From Pyxidicoccus sp. MSG2 (GTDB taxonomy: Bacteria; Myxococcota; Myxococcia; Myxococcales; Myxococcaceae), in assembly GCF_026626705.1 (NCBI RefSeq), contig NZ_JAPNKC010000001.1:4836001-4900000 (forward strand): DNA of 64,000 nt, in the 5' to 3' direction. The notes under the pieces were generated by a model. It worked only from the letters and a program-made list of their open reading frames with translations. It did no database searches and was not told the origin of the DNA. Both the position numbers and the translations under genes were made by a program. Of this stretch, positions 45,009 to 54,239 are shown piece after piece (within the stretch, counting starts at the first letter, position 1; each line of letters starts with the position of its first letter).

Positions 45009-46253
45009 CTATGGCGACGGAGGCACCGCCGGCTGCACTGGAGCCGCCGCCGGAGCCGGTTCCACGGGCGCTACCGCCGCCGGCTTCTCCGCGGGCACCG
45101 CCGGCTTCTCCGCCACGGGCTTCTCCACCTTCTGGGGCTCGCCAATCTTCTCCAGGTCCTCGCGGTTGCTCACGGAGAAGCGCACCAACGCGCGGAGGAT
45201 GCGGTTGCGCTTCACGTTGCCCAGCACCTCGCGCAAATCCTCGTAGACGGTCGGGTCGCTGATGAGCCCGCCCACCGTGCCATCCCCCTTCGCCACCGTC
45301 GCCGTAATCGTCTTCAGGTTCGCCGCCGCGCTCCCCAGGTCCGCGAACATCCCCCGCGCATCGCCGTACACCAGCTGGTGCACCGCCCCGTTCGGGCTCT
45401 TCTTCGCGTCCTCGATGAGCCCCGCGAGCTGCCCCGCCGCCTCACCCAATTCACTCAGCGCCTTCGCCCCATCCTCACCGTAGATGAGCTGGTGCGCCGT
45501 GCCGTCTCCCGCGCGCACCTCGCGCAGGAGCGCCTCCACGTGCCCCATCGCGCCGTCCATCCGCTGCGCCGCCTGGGACGCATTCGCCATCAGCGTGCGC
45601 ACCTCGCGCCCCGCGCTCTTGTCGTAGATGAGCGCGTGCAGCACGCCGTCGCCCTTCTCCACCTCCTCCAGCAGCCCCCGCAGCGACGCCATGCCCCGCG
45701 CCACGTCCTTTGCCAGCGCCGGGTCGGCATACGCATCCACCGCGTCGCGCAGCGACTTGCTGATGGCAATCGAGTTCTCCATCACCTGCCCCGCCCCATT
45801 CAGCAGCGCGGAGATGTCCCCTCCCGCCGACGACTTCAGCACCCCGCCCGGCTCCACCAGCGGCGCCGTGGGACTGCCCAGCGAGATGTCCACCGCCTTG
45901 TCCCCCAGCACGCCCATGCTCGACAGCACCGCCACCGAGTCCTCGCGGATGCGGTCCGTGTACTTCCGCGACACCTTGAGGTGCACCTCCAGCCGCGCGT
46001 CATCCGGGTCCTGGGAGAAGGTGATGCCTGTCACCTTCCCCACCTTCAGGCCGCCAATCCACACCGGCGACTCCTCACCCAGCCCCTGCACGTTGGTGAA
46101 GTACGCACGGTACGTGGCCTGCCGCTCGAAGAGGCGCGACTCCTGGCCGATGAAGAACACCACCACGCCCGTCACCGCCAGGCCCATGGCCACGAAGAGC
46201 CCCGCGCGCAGCGCCAGCCGGCGCTCACCCGAGGCGGAAGGAAACAGGCTCAT
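45009..46253 (-). CDS. mlaD: MlaD-like MCE-domain protein
   Basis: 414 residues. One N-terminal membrane helix (GLFVAMGLAVTGVVVFFIG) anchors it. An MCE domain follows (about 38-120: YRAYFTNVQGLGEESPVWIGGLKVGKVTGI, VLGDKAVDISLG). A long helical region with repeated DG(V/T).H.L(I/V)Y motifs (GVLHALIYDKSAG, GTAHQLIYGEDGA, GAVHQLVYGDARG) comes next. A Pro/Ala/Lys-rich tail ends it. MCE proteins form rings that carry lipids between inner and outer membranes. Its ATG overlaps the stop of the ATPase gene (ATGA). Confidence 0.92.
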   Translation of the reverse strand: MSLFPSASGERRLALRAGLFVAMGLAVTGVVVFFIGQESRLFERQATYRAYFTNVQGLGEESPVWIGGLKVGKVTGITFSQDPDDARLEVHLKVSRKYTDRIREDSVAVLSSMGVLGDKAVDISLGSPTAPLVEPGGVLKSSAGGDISALLNGAGQVMENSIAISKSLRDAVDAYADPALAKDVARGMASLRGLLEEVEKGDGVLHALIYDKSAGREVRTLMANASQAAQRMDGAMGHVEALLREVRAGDGTAHQLIYGEDGAKALSELGEAAGQLAGLIEDAKKSPNGAVHQLVYGDARGMFADLGSAAANLKTITATVAKGDGTVGGLISDPTVYEDLREVLGNVKRNRILRALVRFSVSNREDLEKIGEPQKVEKPVAEKPAVPAEKPAAVAPVEPAPAAAPVQPAVPPSP

Positions 46254-47071
46254 GACGCACCTCCAGGGACGAGCTCCGCGCGGCGCGCATCCAGGAAGGC
46301 GCGCACCTCCGGCACCTTCGAGCGCCGGATTTCCTCCCGCGTGCCCACCTGCACGATGCGCCGGTTGGCCAGCATCGCCAGCCGGTCTCCCACCGACAAG
46401 GCACTCACCATGTCATGCGTCACGACGATGGAGGTCACTCCGAGCTTCGTCTTCATCGAGTTGATCAATTCATTGATGGACTGCGTCGTCACCGGGTCCA
46501 GTCCCGTGGTGGGCTCGTCCCACAGGATGACCTCCGCGTCCGTGGCGATGGCTCGCGCCAGCCCCACGCGCTTCTTCATGCCGCCCGACAAATCCGACGG
46601 CATCAGGTGCTCCGTGCCCGGCAGATTCACGAGCGCCAGTTTCCGGGCCACGCGCTCGCGCAGCTCGTCCTCGGACATCTCCGGGAAGTGCTCGCGCAGC
46701 GGGTACGCCACGTTCTCCCCCACCGTCAGCGAGTCGAAGAGCGCCGCCCCCTGGAACACCATGGCCACGTGCCGACGCACCGGGATGAAGTCCTCCTCCG
46801 TGAAGCGCGCCAGGTCATGCCCCTGGAACAGGATGCGCCCCGAGTCCGGCCGCAACAGGCCGATGAGGCACTTGAGCAGCACGCTCTTGCCCGTGCCCGA
46901 GCCGCCCATCACCACCAGCGTCTCTCCCGCGCGCACGTCCAGTTCCACGTCGTCGTAGACGCGCTTGGGACCGAACGTCTTCGTCAGGTGCTCGAAGTGG
47001 ATGAGCTGCTCACCCGGCGTGGGCTTGTGGAACTCGAAGGTGGAAGGCTCCTGGCGGCGGGAAGGTCGCAT
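46250..47071 (-). CDS. mlaF: MlaF-like ABC transporter ATPase
   Basis: 273 residues: Walker A GGSGTGKSVLLK, signature LSGGMKKRVGLARA, Walker B VILWDEPTTGLDP, and switch His in VVTHDM. The sequence and operon place it with MlaF, the ATPase of retrograde phospholipid transport. It lies 6 nt after mlaE and overlaps mlaD. Confidence 0.92.
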   Translation of the reverse strand: MRPSRRQEPSTFEFHKPTPGEQLIHFEHLTKTFGPKRVYDDVELDVRAGETLVVMGGSGTGKSVLLKCLIGLLRPDSGRILFQGHDLARFTEEDFIPVRRHVAMVFQGAALFDSLTVGENVAYPLREHFPEMSEDELRERVARKLALVNLPGTEHLMPSDLSGGMKKRVGLARAIATDAEVILWDEPTTGLDPVTTQSINELINSMKTKLGVTSIVVTHDMVSALSVGDRLAMLANRRIVQVGTREEIRRSKVPEVRAFLDARRAELVPGGAS

Positions 47072-47077
47072 GGGGCC

Positions 47078-47884
47078 TCACAGGTACAGCGTCAGCTTGG
47101 TGATGAAGAAGTCCGCGAGGCACACCGCGACGGACGTCACCGCCACCGTCTGCGTGGTGGCGCGGCCCACGCCCTCCGTGCCGCCCTCCACGGTGAGCCC
47201 CTTGAAGCAGCCCACCAGCCCGATGATGACGCCGAACACCGCGCCCTTGAACACGCCGGAGACGAAGTCCTCCAACAACACCGCGTCCAGCGCGCCCTGG
47301 AAGAACAAATCCATCGGCAGTGCGTACTGCAGCTTCACCACCACCGCGCCGCCCACGAGGCCGACGACGTCCGCGAACACGGTGAGCACCGGCATCACCA
47401 GCAGGCACGCCAGCACGCGCGGCACCACCAGCTTGCGCAGCGGGTCCGCCCCCAGCGCGCGGATGGCATCCACCTGCTCCGTCACCGTCATGGCGCCCAG
47501 CTCCGCCGCCATGCCGCTGCCGATGCGCGCCCCCACCGTGAGCGCGGTGAGCACCGGCGCCAGCTCGCGGAACAGCGTGAGCACCACCACGCGCCCCACC
47601 GTGTACTGCACGCCGAAGCGTCCCAGGAAGTAACCGAATTGCAATGAGATGACGAGCCCGGCGAACGTCGCCGTGAGCAGCGCAATCGGCAGCGAGCGCA
47701 CCCCGAGCGACTCGGTATGGTAGACGAGCGTCTTCCAGTCGTACGGCGGGCGCACCGCGCGGCTGAAGACCTGGCCCGTCATCAGCGCCAGCGAGCCCAG
47801 CGACGCCAGGCGCACCTTCGCCCGTGCGACGAGCCCCTCCTCCTCCGGCGGTGCGGCGGCGCCGGCCTCCACCTCGGGCGTCAT
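47078..47884 (-). CDS. mlaE: MlaE-like ABC permease
   Basis: 268 residues. The MlaE permease family is clear: LPIALLTATFAGLVISLQFGYFL, GRVVVLTLFRELAPVLTALTVGARIGSGMAAELGAMTVTEQVDAI, and the C-terminal helices. It is the inner-membrane part of the lipid transporter. Start overlaps the stop of the upstream lipoprotein gene. Confidence 0.92.
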   Translation of the reverse strand: MTPEVEAGAAAPPEEEGLVARAKVRLASLGSLALMTGQVFSRAVRPPYDWKTLVYHTESLGVRSLPIALLTATFAGLVISLQFGYFLGRFGVQYTVGRVVVLTLFRELAPVLTALTVGARIGSGMAAELGAMTVTEQVDAIRALGADPLRKLVVPRVLACLLVMPVLTVFADVVGLVGGAVVVKLQYALPMDLFFQGALDAVLLEDFVSGVFKGAVFGVIIGLVGCFKGLTVEGGTEGVGRATTQTVAVTSVAVCLADFFITKLTLYL

Positions 47885-48378
47885 TTCGGACGCTCCGACT
47901 CGAAGCCGGCCATCAGCGTCTCGAAGTCCGCCAGTCGCTCCTCGGCCAGCCCCGGCGGGGACACGTAGGAGAAGTCGAACACGCAGTTGTCCTTCTTCAG
48001 CACCACCAGCTCCAATTGCACCGGCACCCCGTCCAGCTTCGCGAGGTAGCGGCTGCGCAGGGCCTCGCGCCCCGCCATGGGGACGAGCTTCGAGGACACC
48101 TCCTGCCGCTCCGTGAAGCCCGCGAGCAGGTGGCGGGTGAGCACCGGCAGGGGCGGGTCGTCATGCCCCTCGCAGGTGGCGTTGACGGAGAGCGCGCGGC
48201 CGGTGCCCTCCTCGGCGAAGGCCAGGTCGTTGCCCTCCAGCCACACGCGGTGCCACGCGTCCGGCAGCTTGCCCACGCGGTAGCGCACGGCGGGCTTGGT
48301 GAGGACCGAGTCCTCGAAGCTCACGCGGTGGCAGCCCACCAGGGGCGCGACCAGCACGAGTAGCAGACTCCACCGCAT
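47881..48378 (-). CDS. Lipoprotein leading the mla operon
   Basis: About 165 residues from MRWSLLLVLVAPLVGC (48378); Cys16 is a good lipobox. The mature domain is beta-rich (VRYRVGKLPDAWHRVWLEGNDLAFAEEG, TERQEVSSKLVPMAGREALRSRYLAKLDGVPVQLELVVL). No family recognised. Its stop overlaps the mlaE start, so it is co-translated with the Mla transporter and may be its outer-membrane-side partner, taking the place of MlaA or MlaC, which are absent here. Confidence 0.75.
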   Translation of the reverse strand: MRWSLLLVLVAPLVGCHRVSFEDSVLTKPAVRYRVGKLPDAWHRVWLEGNDLAFAEEGTGRALSVNATCEGHDDPPLPVLTRHLLAGFTERQEVSSKLVPMAGREALRSRYLAKLDGVPVQLELVVLKKDNCVFDFSYVSPPGLAEERLADFETLMAGFESERPK

Positions 48379-48686
48379 GGCACCGTTCTTCGTGACGTGC
48401 TCCCGGCCCTGTGCTCGGTGAGTCATGCGTCAGCGAGGGCCTGCCTGCAAGGTTTTCCGCGTGAACAAACGTCCACTGTCACACCTCGTTCGCATTCCCG
48501 TGCTCGCGCCGTCCGCCAGGCCCCCGGTCGGTCGCGACGTCCAGCCCGCCCAGGGGAGTCCCCCATGTCCGTGCCGGTTCGCATCTTCCCTCCAGGACCC
48601 GGAATGAGAATGCGGAGGCGTGCGAGGGGACGAACCGTCTCCCGCCCTCTCCCTCCTGGAGGAATGCTCCGGGCAAGGAGGACACG
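48379..48686. other. Divergent intergenic region
   Basis: The 308 nt between the mla operon and the membrane-protein gene must hold two promoters. I saw no convincing gene, RNA or strong promoter; a CTCCCTCCTGGAGG hairpin near 48650 is the only structure. Confidence 0.4.
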
Positions 48687-49079
48687 ATGGATGGCGGACT
48701 CGCGGTATTCGGCTTTGGTCTCTTCCTCCTCGGAATCGCCAACCTCTACGCGCGCACGTCGTACTGGTTGGCGTGGGTGATGCTCGCCCTCTCGCTGGTG
48801 TCCATGGGCCTGGCCTTCAGCGAGTCGAAGCGGCTGCGCGAGGTGTCGCTGGGCATGTCCGTGGTCCTGCTCGTGCTGAGCGGCGTGGCCATGGCCACGG
48901 GGGTGCCCTGGTGGCTGGCGCTGGGCGCGTTCCTCTTCGCCGTGGCCTACGGCGTGCTGTGGGCGGAGTTCCGCTTCCCCTTCTTCGAGCACGTGGGGCC
49001 CGAGGAGGCCAAGGCCCACTCCCAGGCGCGGCGCTTCCACATGCACTGGCCCTGGCAGCGGCGGCGCATGGTGCCGTGA
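48687..49079 (+). CDS. Four-helix membrane protein, unknown
   Basis: 130 residues with AAGGAGG before the ATG. Four hydrophobic segments (GLAVFGFGLFLLGIANLY, WLAWVMLALSLVSMGLAF, VSLGMSVVLLVLSGVAMAT, WWLALGAFLFAVAYGVLWAEF) and a basic tail. No family recognised. Its stop lies 4 nt from the recF stop. Confidence 0.7.
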   Translation: MDGGLAVFGFGLFLLGIANLYARTSYWLAWVMLALSLVSMGLAFSESKRLREVSLGMSVVLLVLSGVAMATGVPWWLALGAFLFAVAYGVLWAEFRFPFFEHVGPEEAKAHSQARRFHMHWPWQRRRMVP

Positions 49080-49083
49080 GGCT

Positions 49084-50223
49084 TCAGCCGACGGGAGGCT
49101 CGGCGGTGTCGTGCACCGCCACCTGCCCCCCGTGGACGGAGAGCCAGAGCGTGTCCTCCGCCGCGGCGGCGCGCACCAACGAGCCGTCCGTGGTGGTGAG
49201 GAACACCTGCGCGCCGCTCTTCGCCAGGTAGTTCATCAGGTAGGCGTTGCGCTCCGGGTCCAGCTCGCTCGACACGTCGTCCAGCAGGAGCAGCGGCAGG
49301 AAGCCCATCGCGGCCTCCAGGTTCTCGATTTCGGCAATCTTCCAGCCGAGCACCAGCGCCCGCTGCTGTCCCTGGCTCGCGTACGCCCGCGCGCTGCGCC
49401 CGCCCAGCGTCACCGACACGTCGTCCGAGTGCGGCCCCACCGACGTGAAGCCCCGGTCCAAATCGCGGCGGAGGCGCTCGTTGAGCGACTCGCGCAGCGC
49501 CACCGCGAGGGCGGCCTCGTCCGCCGTGGGGAAGTCGCCGCCCAGGTGTGCCGGGTGGTAGCCATACGTGGCCGGGTCCACCGTGCGGCCGATGGAGGCG
49601 AACGTCGCCTGCGCGCGCGGTGCCAGTTCCGCCATCAGCGCCCGCCGCCGCGCGTAGATGCGCGCGCCGGCCTTCGCCAGCGTCTCGTCGTAGGCCTCCA
49701 GGTAGGCGGCCTCCACGGTGTGGCCCTCGCGCAGGAGGCGGTTGCGGTTCTTCAGCGCGCGCGCGTACTCGCGGCTCTCGCGGAGGAAGGCCGGGAAGCG
49801 GTTGAACACCGCGCGGTCCAGGAAGGCGCGGCGCGAGTCCGGGCCGCCCTTCACGACCTCGAGGTCATCCGGCGTGAAGGCCACCACGGAGACGCCGCCG
49901 AAGTACTCCTCCAGGCTGGCCGCCTTCTTCCCGTCCACGAAGGCCTGGCGCGTGCCGCCGCCGACCTCGACGGAGATTTCACGCTCCGCTCCCTTGAGGA
50001 GGAAGCGGCCCGTCACGCGCGCGCCCTGCGAGCCCCAGCGCACCAGCTCCGACAGGCGGCCCGCGCGCAGCGGCTTCAGGGTGGCCAGGAAGTAGAGCGC
50101 CTCCAGCAGGTTCGTCTTGCCCTGCCCGTTCTGCCCCACCGCAATCGTGGCGTGGGGGCTGGGCGAGAGCTGGACCTGGGGGAGGTTTCGGAAGTCCTGG
50201 ACTTGGAGCGCGAGGAGGCGCAC
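49084..50223 (-). CDS. recF: DNA replication and repair protein RecF
   Basis: 379 residues from a GTG at 50223 with GGAGG upstream. RecF, an SMC-like ATPase, helps load RecA on gapped DNA with RecO and RecR. Seen: Walker A VGQNGQGKTNLLEAL, the RecF-type arm, ASQGQQRALVLGWKIAEIE signature region, and Walker B LPLLLLDDVSSELDPERNAYL. In many bacteria it lies in dnaA-dnaN-recF-gyrB; here it is separated from gyrB by about 21 kb and sits behind envelope genes. Confidence 0.95.
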   Translation of the reverse strand: MRLLALQVQDFRNLPQVQLSPSPHATIAVGQNGQGKTNLLEALYFLATLKPLRAGRLSELVRWGSQGARVTGRFLLKGAEREISVEVGGGTRQAFVDGKKAASLEEYFGGVSVVAFTPDDLEVVKGGPDSRRAFLDRAVFNRFPAFLRESREYARALKNRNRLLREGHTVEAAYLEAYDETLAKAGARIYARRRALMAELAPRAQATFASIGRTVDPATYGYHPAHLGGDFPTADEAALAVALRESLNERLRRDLDRGFTSVGPHSDDVSVTLGGRSARAYASQGQQRALVLGWKIAEIENLEAAMGFLPLLLLDDVSSELDPERNAYLMNYLAKSGAQVFLTTTDGSLVRAAAAEDTLWLSVHGGQVAVHDTAEPPVG

Positions 50224-50263
50224 GGCCCCCTCCGTATAACCTTCCGCGCGCCCCTGCGGGGAC

Positions 50264-52726
50264 CTATCTCGCCGTTGCGAGCCGGTAGACGAAGCCCGTC
50301 CGGGTGAAGAGGAGGAGGGCTTGCGTGCCCGCCTCGGTCACCACCTCGATGCGCGCGCCCTTCAAGGCGTCCGCGTCCTTCATGTCCGGGGGCAGCGACG
50401 ACGGACACCAGCGCAGGAGGAGCCCCCCCGATTCGTCGTCGCTACAGCGCGGCTTCGCGAGGTAGAGCCCCTTCTCGCCCAGCGCCACCGGCCAGCCGGC
50501 CAGCGAGGCGTAGTCCACCGCGAAGTCCAGGCGGCTCAGCGGCTGCGTCAGGGGGACGCCCGAGGGCAGCCGCAGCACCTGTCCGTCGCGCAGGCCCACC
50601 CGCCCATAGGTGGTGGCCTCGCCCCCGGTACCCGCCTGGCGGCCCCACACCTCCACCGGCTCGCCGTCTCCCAGCGGCAGCGGGGTGACGCCCCACTGGC
50701 CTTCGGCGGACTGGTGGTACTCGAAGAGGCTGCGCCCGGTGGACAGCCAGCCGCGGACCTTGGGACCGGTGGTGGCGGTCGCACTCACCGTCCTGTCGCG
50801 CGCCAGCGAGCGGATGGGGAAGCCCGGGTCCGGCGTGAGGCGGGGCAGCAGGCCCGGCTGTGCACCCGGCTCGGTCTCCAGCTTCGCGCTGTCCAGCACG
50901 TAGAGCTGGTCGTTCGCGGTGAGCACCAGCGACGCCCCCTGTGTCCCCGAGGCGGGGACGCCCTGCCCCAGGAAGGGCCCCGAGGCCGGCGCGCCATTGG
51001 GCGCCAGGAGCTGCGGCCCGTAGCTGTTGCCAAGCGACGCGTCCTTCGGGCTGACCTTCACGAGCTGGCCCGACTCCAGCACCACCCAGCCCTGGGCCCC
51101 GCGCACCAGCGCCGCCAGCCGGGCCTGCTCCTCGGAGCCGCCCTCTCCCTGCCTGCGGTCCGCCGCCGTCAGCCCCTCCGGCTCGCCAGTGGCCTGCTTG
51201 AAGCGCAGCGCGAGGAAGTCCGGGGTGAGCGCGACGAGGGTGTCGCCCAGGACGGGCGCCTCCAGGATGCCCACCTCCAGCGGCGCGCGGTCCAGGAAGA
51301 GGGGCCGCAAGGTGCTCAGCGAGCGGCCCCTCCAGAGCTGCCCGTGTATGCCCCCCATGGCCAGCCCGCCCCCGAGCGCATCGTCCACCGCACCCGGCGT
51401 CACCCGCCGTCGCTGGGCATCGACGGTGGTGGCGATTTCAGCGAGGTCCATCGGTGCATCCAGCGGCTGGCGCAGGCAGGTGTTCGCGGGAGACGTCACC
51501 GACGCGCCCACCACGCGGAAGAGAGAGCGGAGGCCCTTCTCTGACTCGCACAGCACCTCCACGCCCACCGCCCCGTCCGACACGGGGGTGAAGGTGACAA
51601 GGCGGCCGTCGGCACACGGCGCGCAGTCGTCCCAGGCTCGCTCCATGCGCGGCCCCTGCGACGTGCGCCGCAGCGTCCAGGTGCTCAGCACGTCGAAGGT
51701 CTTCGCGTCGCTGGCGACGGACTCGCGCACGGAGCGTCGCAGGCCCCACACGCTGGCGCCCTCGCCGTGGCGAAGGAGCGGCTCGCCCTGGGTGGCCAGG
51801 CCCTCGCGCGACACCGGGTCATCCGGGTTGAGCACCTGCCAGGCCTCGGGACCCGGCGTGCCTCCCGGCTTGCGCCAGAAGAAGAAGTCGCGCGTCACCG
51901 TCACCGGTACCAGCACGTCTCCGTCCGGGCTGCTCCGGTTGAGGGTCAGCTCACTGGCCGGGACGGGCCTCGCGTCCAGGATGGGCAGCACCGTGGCGCT
52001 GCCGGGGCAACCGGGCAGCGCGCTTCCCGCCACGCACACGCTGCCGTCGGCCTGCACACCGAAGCCGCCGGGGAAGTCCGTGTACGTGCCACTGGTGACG
52101 TCCAGCTCGCCGGCCTGCCCCGCCGTACGCAGCACCAGCAGGCTGGTGCCTCCGTCCGGCAGCGTCGAGGCGCGCAAGGCGCGGACATCCCTCAGCGCGG
52201 GCTGCACCGCGCTCGTGGTGAGACCTCCGGCCCCGGACTCCAGCGTGCCCAGCGCGAGCGAGGTGCTCCGCGCCTCGGGTCCTCCAGACACCACCTGGAG
52301 CGCGACACGGCTGCCCACGAAGGCGGCGCGCTCCACGGTCAGGGTGCCAACGGCGTGGGCGGTGAAGCCGTTGGTGGAAAAGAGGGTGCCACCATCGCCC
52401 TGGCCCACGAGGATGCGGCCCTCGCGCGCATCCGCGGCCACGAACCGGGCCTCGCCGGTGAGCTGCTTCGGATAGAGGAGCACGGGGGCGGACGTGTCGG
52501 GCGCGGCGCCCTGCGTGGCCGCTTCCGGCACGTCCTCGTGGCAGCGACTGTCGATGCCGCAGCGCCAGCCGGGCGCGCATGCGGTGTCTCGCACCTCCTC
52601 CGCCTGCGCATAGTCACACGGGAAGGAATTGCCCTCCTCCACCTTCAGTCCACCCGAGCACGCCCCCATCACGGCCAGCGCGCCCACGGCGGCGACGAAG
52701 CCCACGAGTCCCTTGCGCGCGCTCAT
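50264..52726 (-). CDS. Large lipoprotein, propeller-like, unknown function
   Basis: About 820 residues from MSARKGLVGFVAAVGALAVMGAC (52726); the ATG overlaps the previous stop (ATGA). The lipobox VMGAC gives Cys23, and a short Cys-bearing segment (SFPCDYAQAEEVRDTACAPGWRC) follows. The rest has many blade-like strands separated by short turns (RFVAADAREGRILVGQGDGGTLF, GWVVLESGQLVKVSPKDAS), suggesting a large beta-propeller. No catalytic motif seen. It precedes recF by 40 nt, but a role in repair is unlikely for a lipoprotein. Confidence 0.75.
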   Translation of the reverse strand: MSARKGLVGFVAAVGALAVMGACSGGLKVEEGNSFPCDYAQAEEVRDTACAPGWRCGIDSRCHEDVPEAATQGAAPDTSAPVLLYPKQLTGEARFVAADAREGRILVGQGDGGTLFSTNGFTAHAVGTLTVERAAFVGSRVALQVVSGGPEARSTSLALGTLESGAGGLTTSAVQPALRDVRALRASTLPDGGTSLLVLRTAGQAGELDVTSGTYTDFPGGFGVQADGSVCVAGSALPGCPGSATVLPILDARPVPASELTLNRSSPDGDVLVPVTVTRDFFFWRKPGGTPGPEAWQVLNPDDPVSREGLATQGEPLLRHGEGASVWGLRRSVRESVASDAKTFDVLSTWTLRRTSQGPRMERAWDDCAPCADGRLVTFTPVSDGAVGVEVLCESEKGLRSLFRVVGASVTSPANTCLRQPLDAPMDLAEIATTVDAQRRRVTPGAVDDALGGGLAMGGIHGQLWRGRSLSTLRPLFLDRAPLEVGILEAPVLGDTLVALTPDFLALRFKQATGEPEGLTAADRRQGEGGSEEQARLAALVRGAQGWVVLESGQLVKVSPKDASLGNSYGPQLLAPNGAPASGPFLGQGVPASGTQGASLVLTANDQLYVLDSAKLETEPGAQPGLLPRLTPDPGFPIRSLARDRTVSATATTGPKVRGWLSTGRSLFEYHQSAEGQWGVTPLPLGDGEPVEVWGRQAGTGGEATTYGRVGLRDGQVLRLPSGVPLTQPLSRLDFAVDYASLAGWPVALGEKGLYLAKPRCSDDESGGLLLRWCPSSLPPDMKDADALKGARIEVVTEAGTQALLLFTRTGFVYRLATAR

Positions 52727-53610
52727 GGCAGTACCCCCGCCACCGCGAGCCCATTCGTGGAGGGCACCAGCGCCACTCGAGGTCCGCCCTCGGGAGGCGG
52801 CATCAGCCACAGCCCCGCACCCACCAGCAGCGCGCCCGCGGCCATGACGCCCACCGCCGCCGTCTTGTCGCGGCCCAGCTTGCGGTCCTGCTCCTGGTAG
52901 TACGACAGCGCGCGCAGGTTCTGCCCCGCGCACTGCCCGCCACCCCCAGGGCACAGCTCGTCGTTGAGCACCTTCTGCCGCGACAGGGCAATGAGCCCAT
53001 ACACACCGCCGCCCAGCACCACCGCGCCGCCCCCCGCCAGCAGCGAGTACGGCACCACGCGCGAGGCCGGCGGAGGCAGGGGCGAGCCGCTCGCCTCCGC
53101 CACCGCCCAGGGCACCACCTGCCGCAGCGTCTCCACGTCGCGCGCCAGCCGCGTGCTGCGCCCCACCGTGCGGCTCTTCACCGTGTCGAGCACCTGGAGC
53201 GACAACTCATACGTGGAGCCCAGCTTCGACAGCGAGCCCGTCATCACGTAGCGCGCGCCCAGCACACCGCCCAGGTCCGAGGCACACGCGGACGCGTCCT
53301 CGTCACACGCGCCCAACAACTGGCGCTGCCGCTCCGTGGTCAGCATCGTCTGCACGTCGCGGCGGGAGAGCACCTGGAAGAGGCTGCGCTCCGTGAGCGT
53401 CTGCACCACCGCATCCGTGAGCGCCGCCGCGTCGCTGGCCTCCGCGCCCTGCGCCACCAGGTCGGACACCAGCAGCCGCGGCTTGTCGCCCTGCGGGGCC
53501 ACCGGAGCACCCGCTCCGGCCGGGGGGGGCGGCATCGGTAGACTTCCGCCCGCCTGCGCGAGGGCGGTCAGCCCCCACAGTCCCACGAGGACTCCCACTG
53601 TCGCGCGCAC
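52723..53610 (-). CDS. Envelope protein with CsgG/LpoB-like domain and membrane helices
   Basis: 295 residues from a GTG at 53610 with GGAGG. A signal peptide (MRATVGVLVGLWGLTALAQA) and Pro-rich linker lead to a domain like the N-terminal part of CsgG/TolB-type proteins (LLVSDLVAQGAEASDAAALTDAVVQTLTERSLFQVLSRRDVQTML, GARYVMTGSLSKLG). Two membrane helices follow (YSLLAGGGAVVLGGGVYGLIAL, AAVGVMAAGALLVGAGLWLM). This domain often binds partner lipoproteins in the periplasm. It is coupled to the large lipoprotein downstream, so the pair probably forms one envelope complex. Confidence 0.75.
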   Translation of the reverse strand: MRATVGVLVGLWGLTALAQAGGSLPMPPPPAGAGAPVAPQGDKPRLLVSDLVAQGAEASDAAALTDAVVQTLTERSLFQVLSRRDVQTMLTTERQRQLLGACDEDASACASDLGGVLGARYVMTGSLSKLGSTYELSLQVLDTVKSRTVGRSTRLARDVETLRQVVPWAVAEASGSPLPPPASRVVPYSLLAGGGAVVLGGGVYGLIALSRQKVLNDELCPGGGGQCAGQNLRALSYYQEQDRKLGRDKTAAVGVMAAGALLVGAGLWLMPPPEGGPRVALVPSTNGLAVAGVLP

Positions 53611-53708
53611 GGCCCCTCCCTCTCGTGCCTCCGCCCGAGGACCTCCGGCGGCGGCACACTGGAGCCGGGCATGTTAGCGGGAAGTCCCGGGGGCCGCTGG
53701 CCCGCGCC

Positions 53709-54152
53709 TCAGCGGACCTCTTCGATGACGGGCTCCATCAGCACTTCCGAAGTGATGCTCTGGCCGATGAAGCAATACTTGTGGGCCTTCTCGAACATCT
53801 CCCGCACCTTCGCGGCGTCCGTCCCCGGCGCGACGCGGATGGTGGGCGCCAGGCGGACCTTCGTCACGCGCGTCACCTTCTCCACGGTGTCCAGCGACAC
53901 CGTCACGTGGTCCTCGTAGCCGCGCACGTCCAGGCGCACCTTCTTCGCCAGCGTCAGGAAGGTGAGCATGTGGCACGTACCCAGCGAGGCGCCGAACAGG
54001 TCCTCCGGATTCCACCGCGAGTCGTTGCCGGAGTACGACGACGCGGCGCTCACCGCGATGTCCTGCTTGCCCGCGGTGCTGGCCACGGCGTCCCGGGAGA
54101 ACTCGGAGGCCGTGGAGCCCTCCCAGCGAAGCTGCAGCGGAAACTCGTGCAA
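53709..54152 (-). CDS. OsmC-family peroxidase
   Basis: 147 residues from a TTG at 54152 with GGAGG 6 nt upstream. OsmC/Ohr proteins reduce organic hydroperoxides with two Cys residues; here Cys60 (SLGTCHMLTFLTLA) and Cys127 (HKYCFIGQSI) are both present. The branch is the OsmC/YhfA-like one (DLFGASLGTC). A normal full-length cytoplasmic enzyme. Confidence 0.9.
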   Translation of the reverse strand: MHEFPLQLRWEGSTASEFSRDAVASTAGKQDIAVSAASSYSGNDSRWNPEDLFGASLGTCHMLTFLTLAKKVRLDVRGYEDHVTVSLDTVEKVTRVTKVRLAPTIRVAPGTDAAKVREMFEKAHKYCFIGQSITSEVLMEPVIEEVR

Positions 54153-54239
54153 GGTCTACCTCCGTGAAGCGAAGGAACGTCGCCGGCAGCTTATGCCGCG
54201 CGACGCGCGCTTCACGGGATTCTCTCGGTGACGCTTGCG

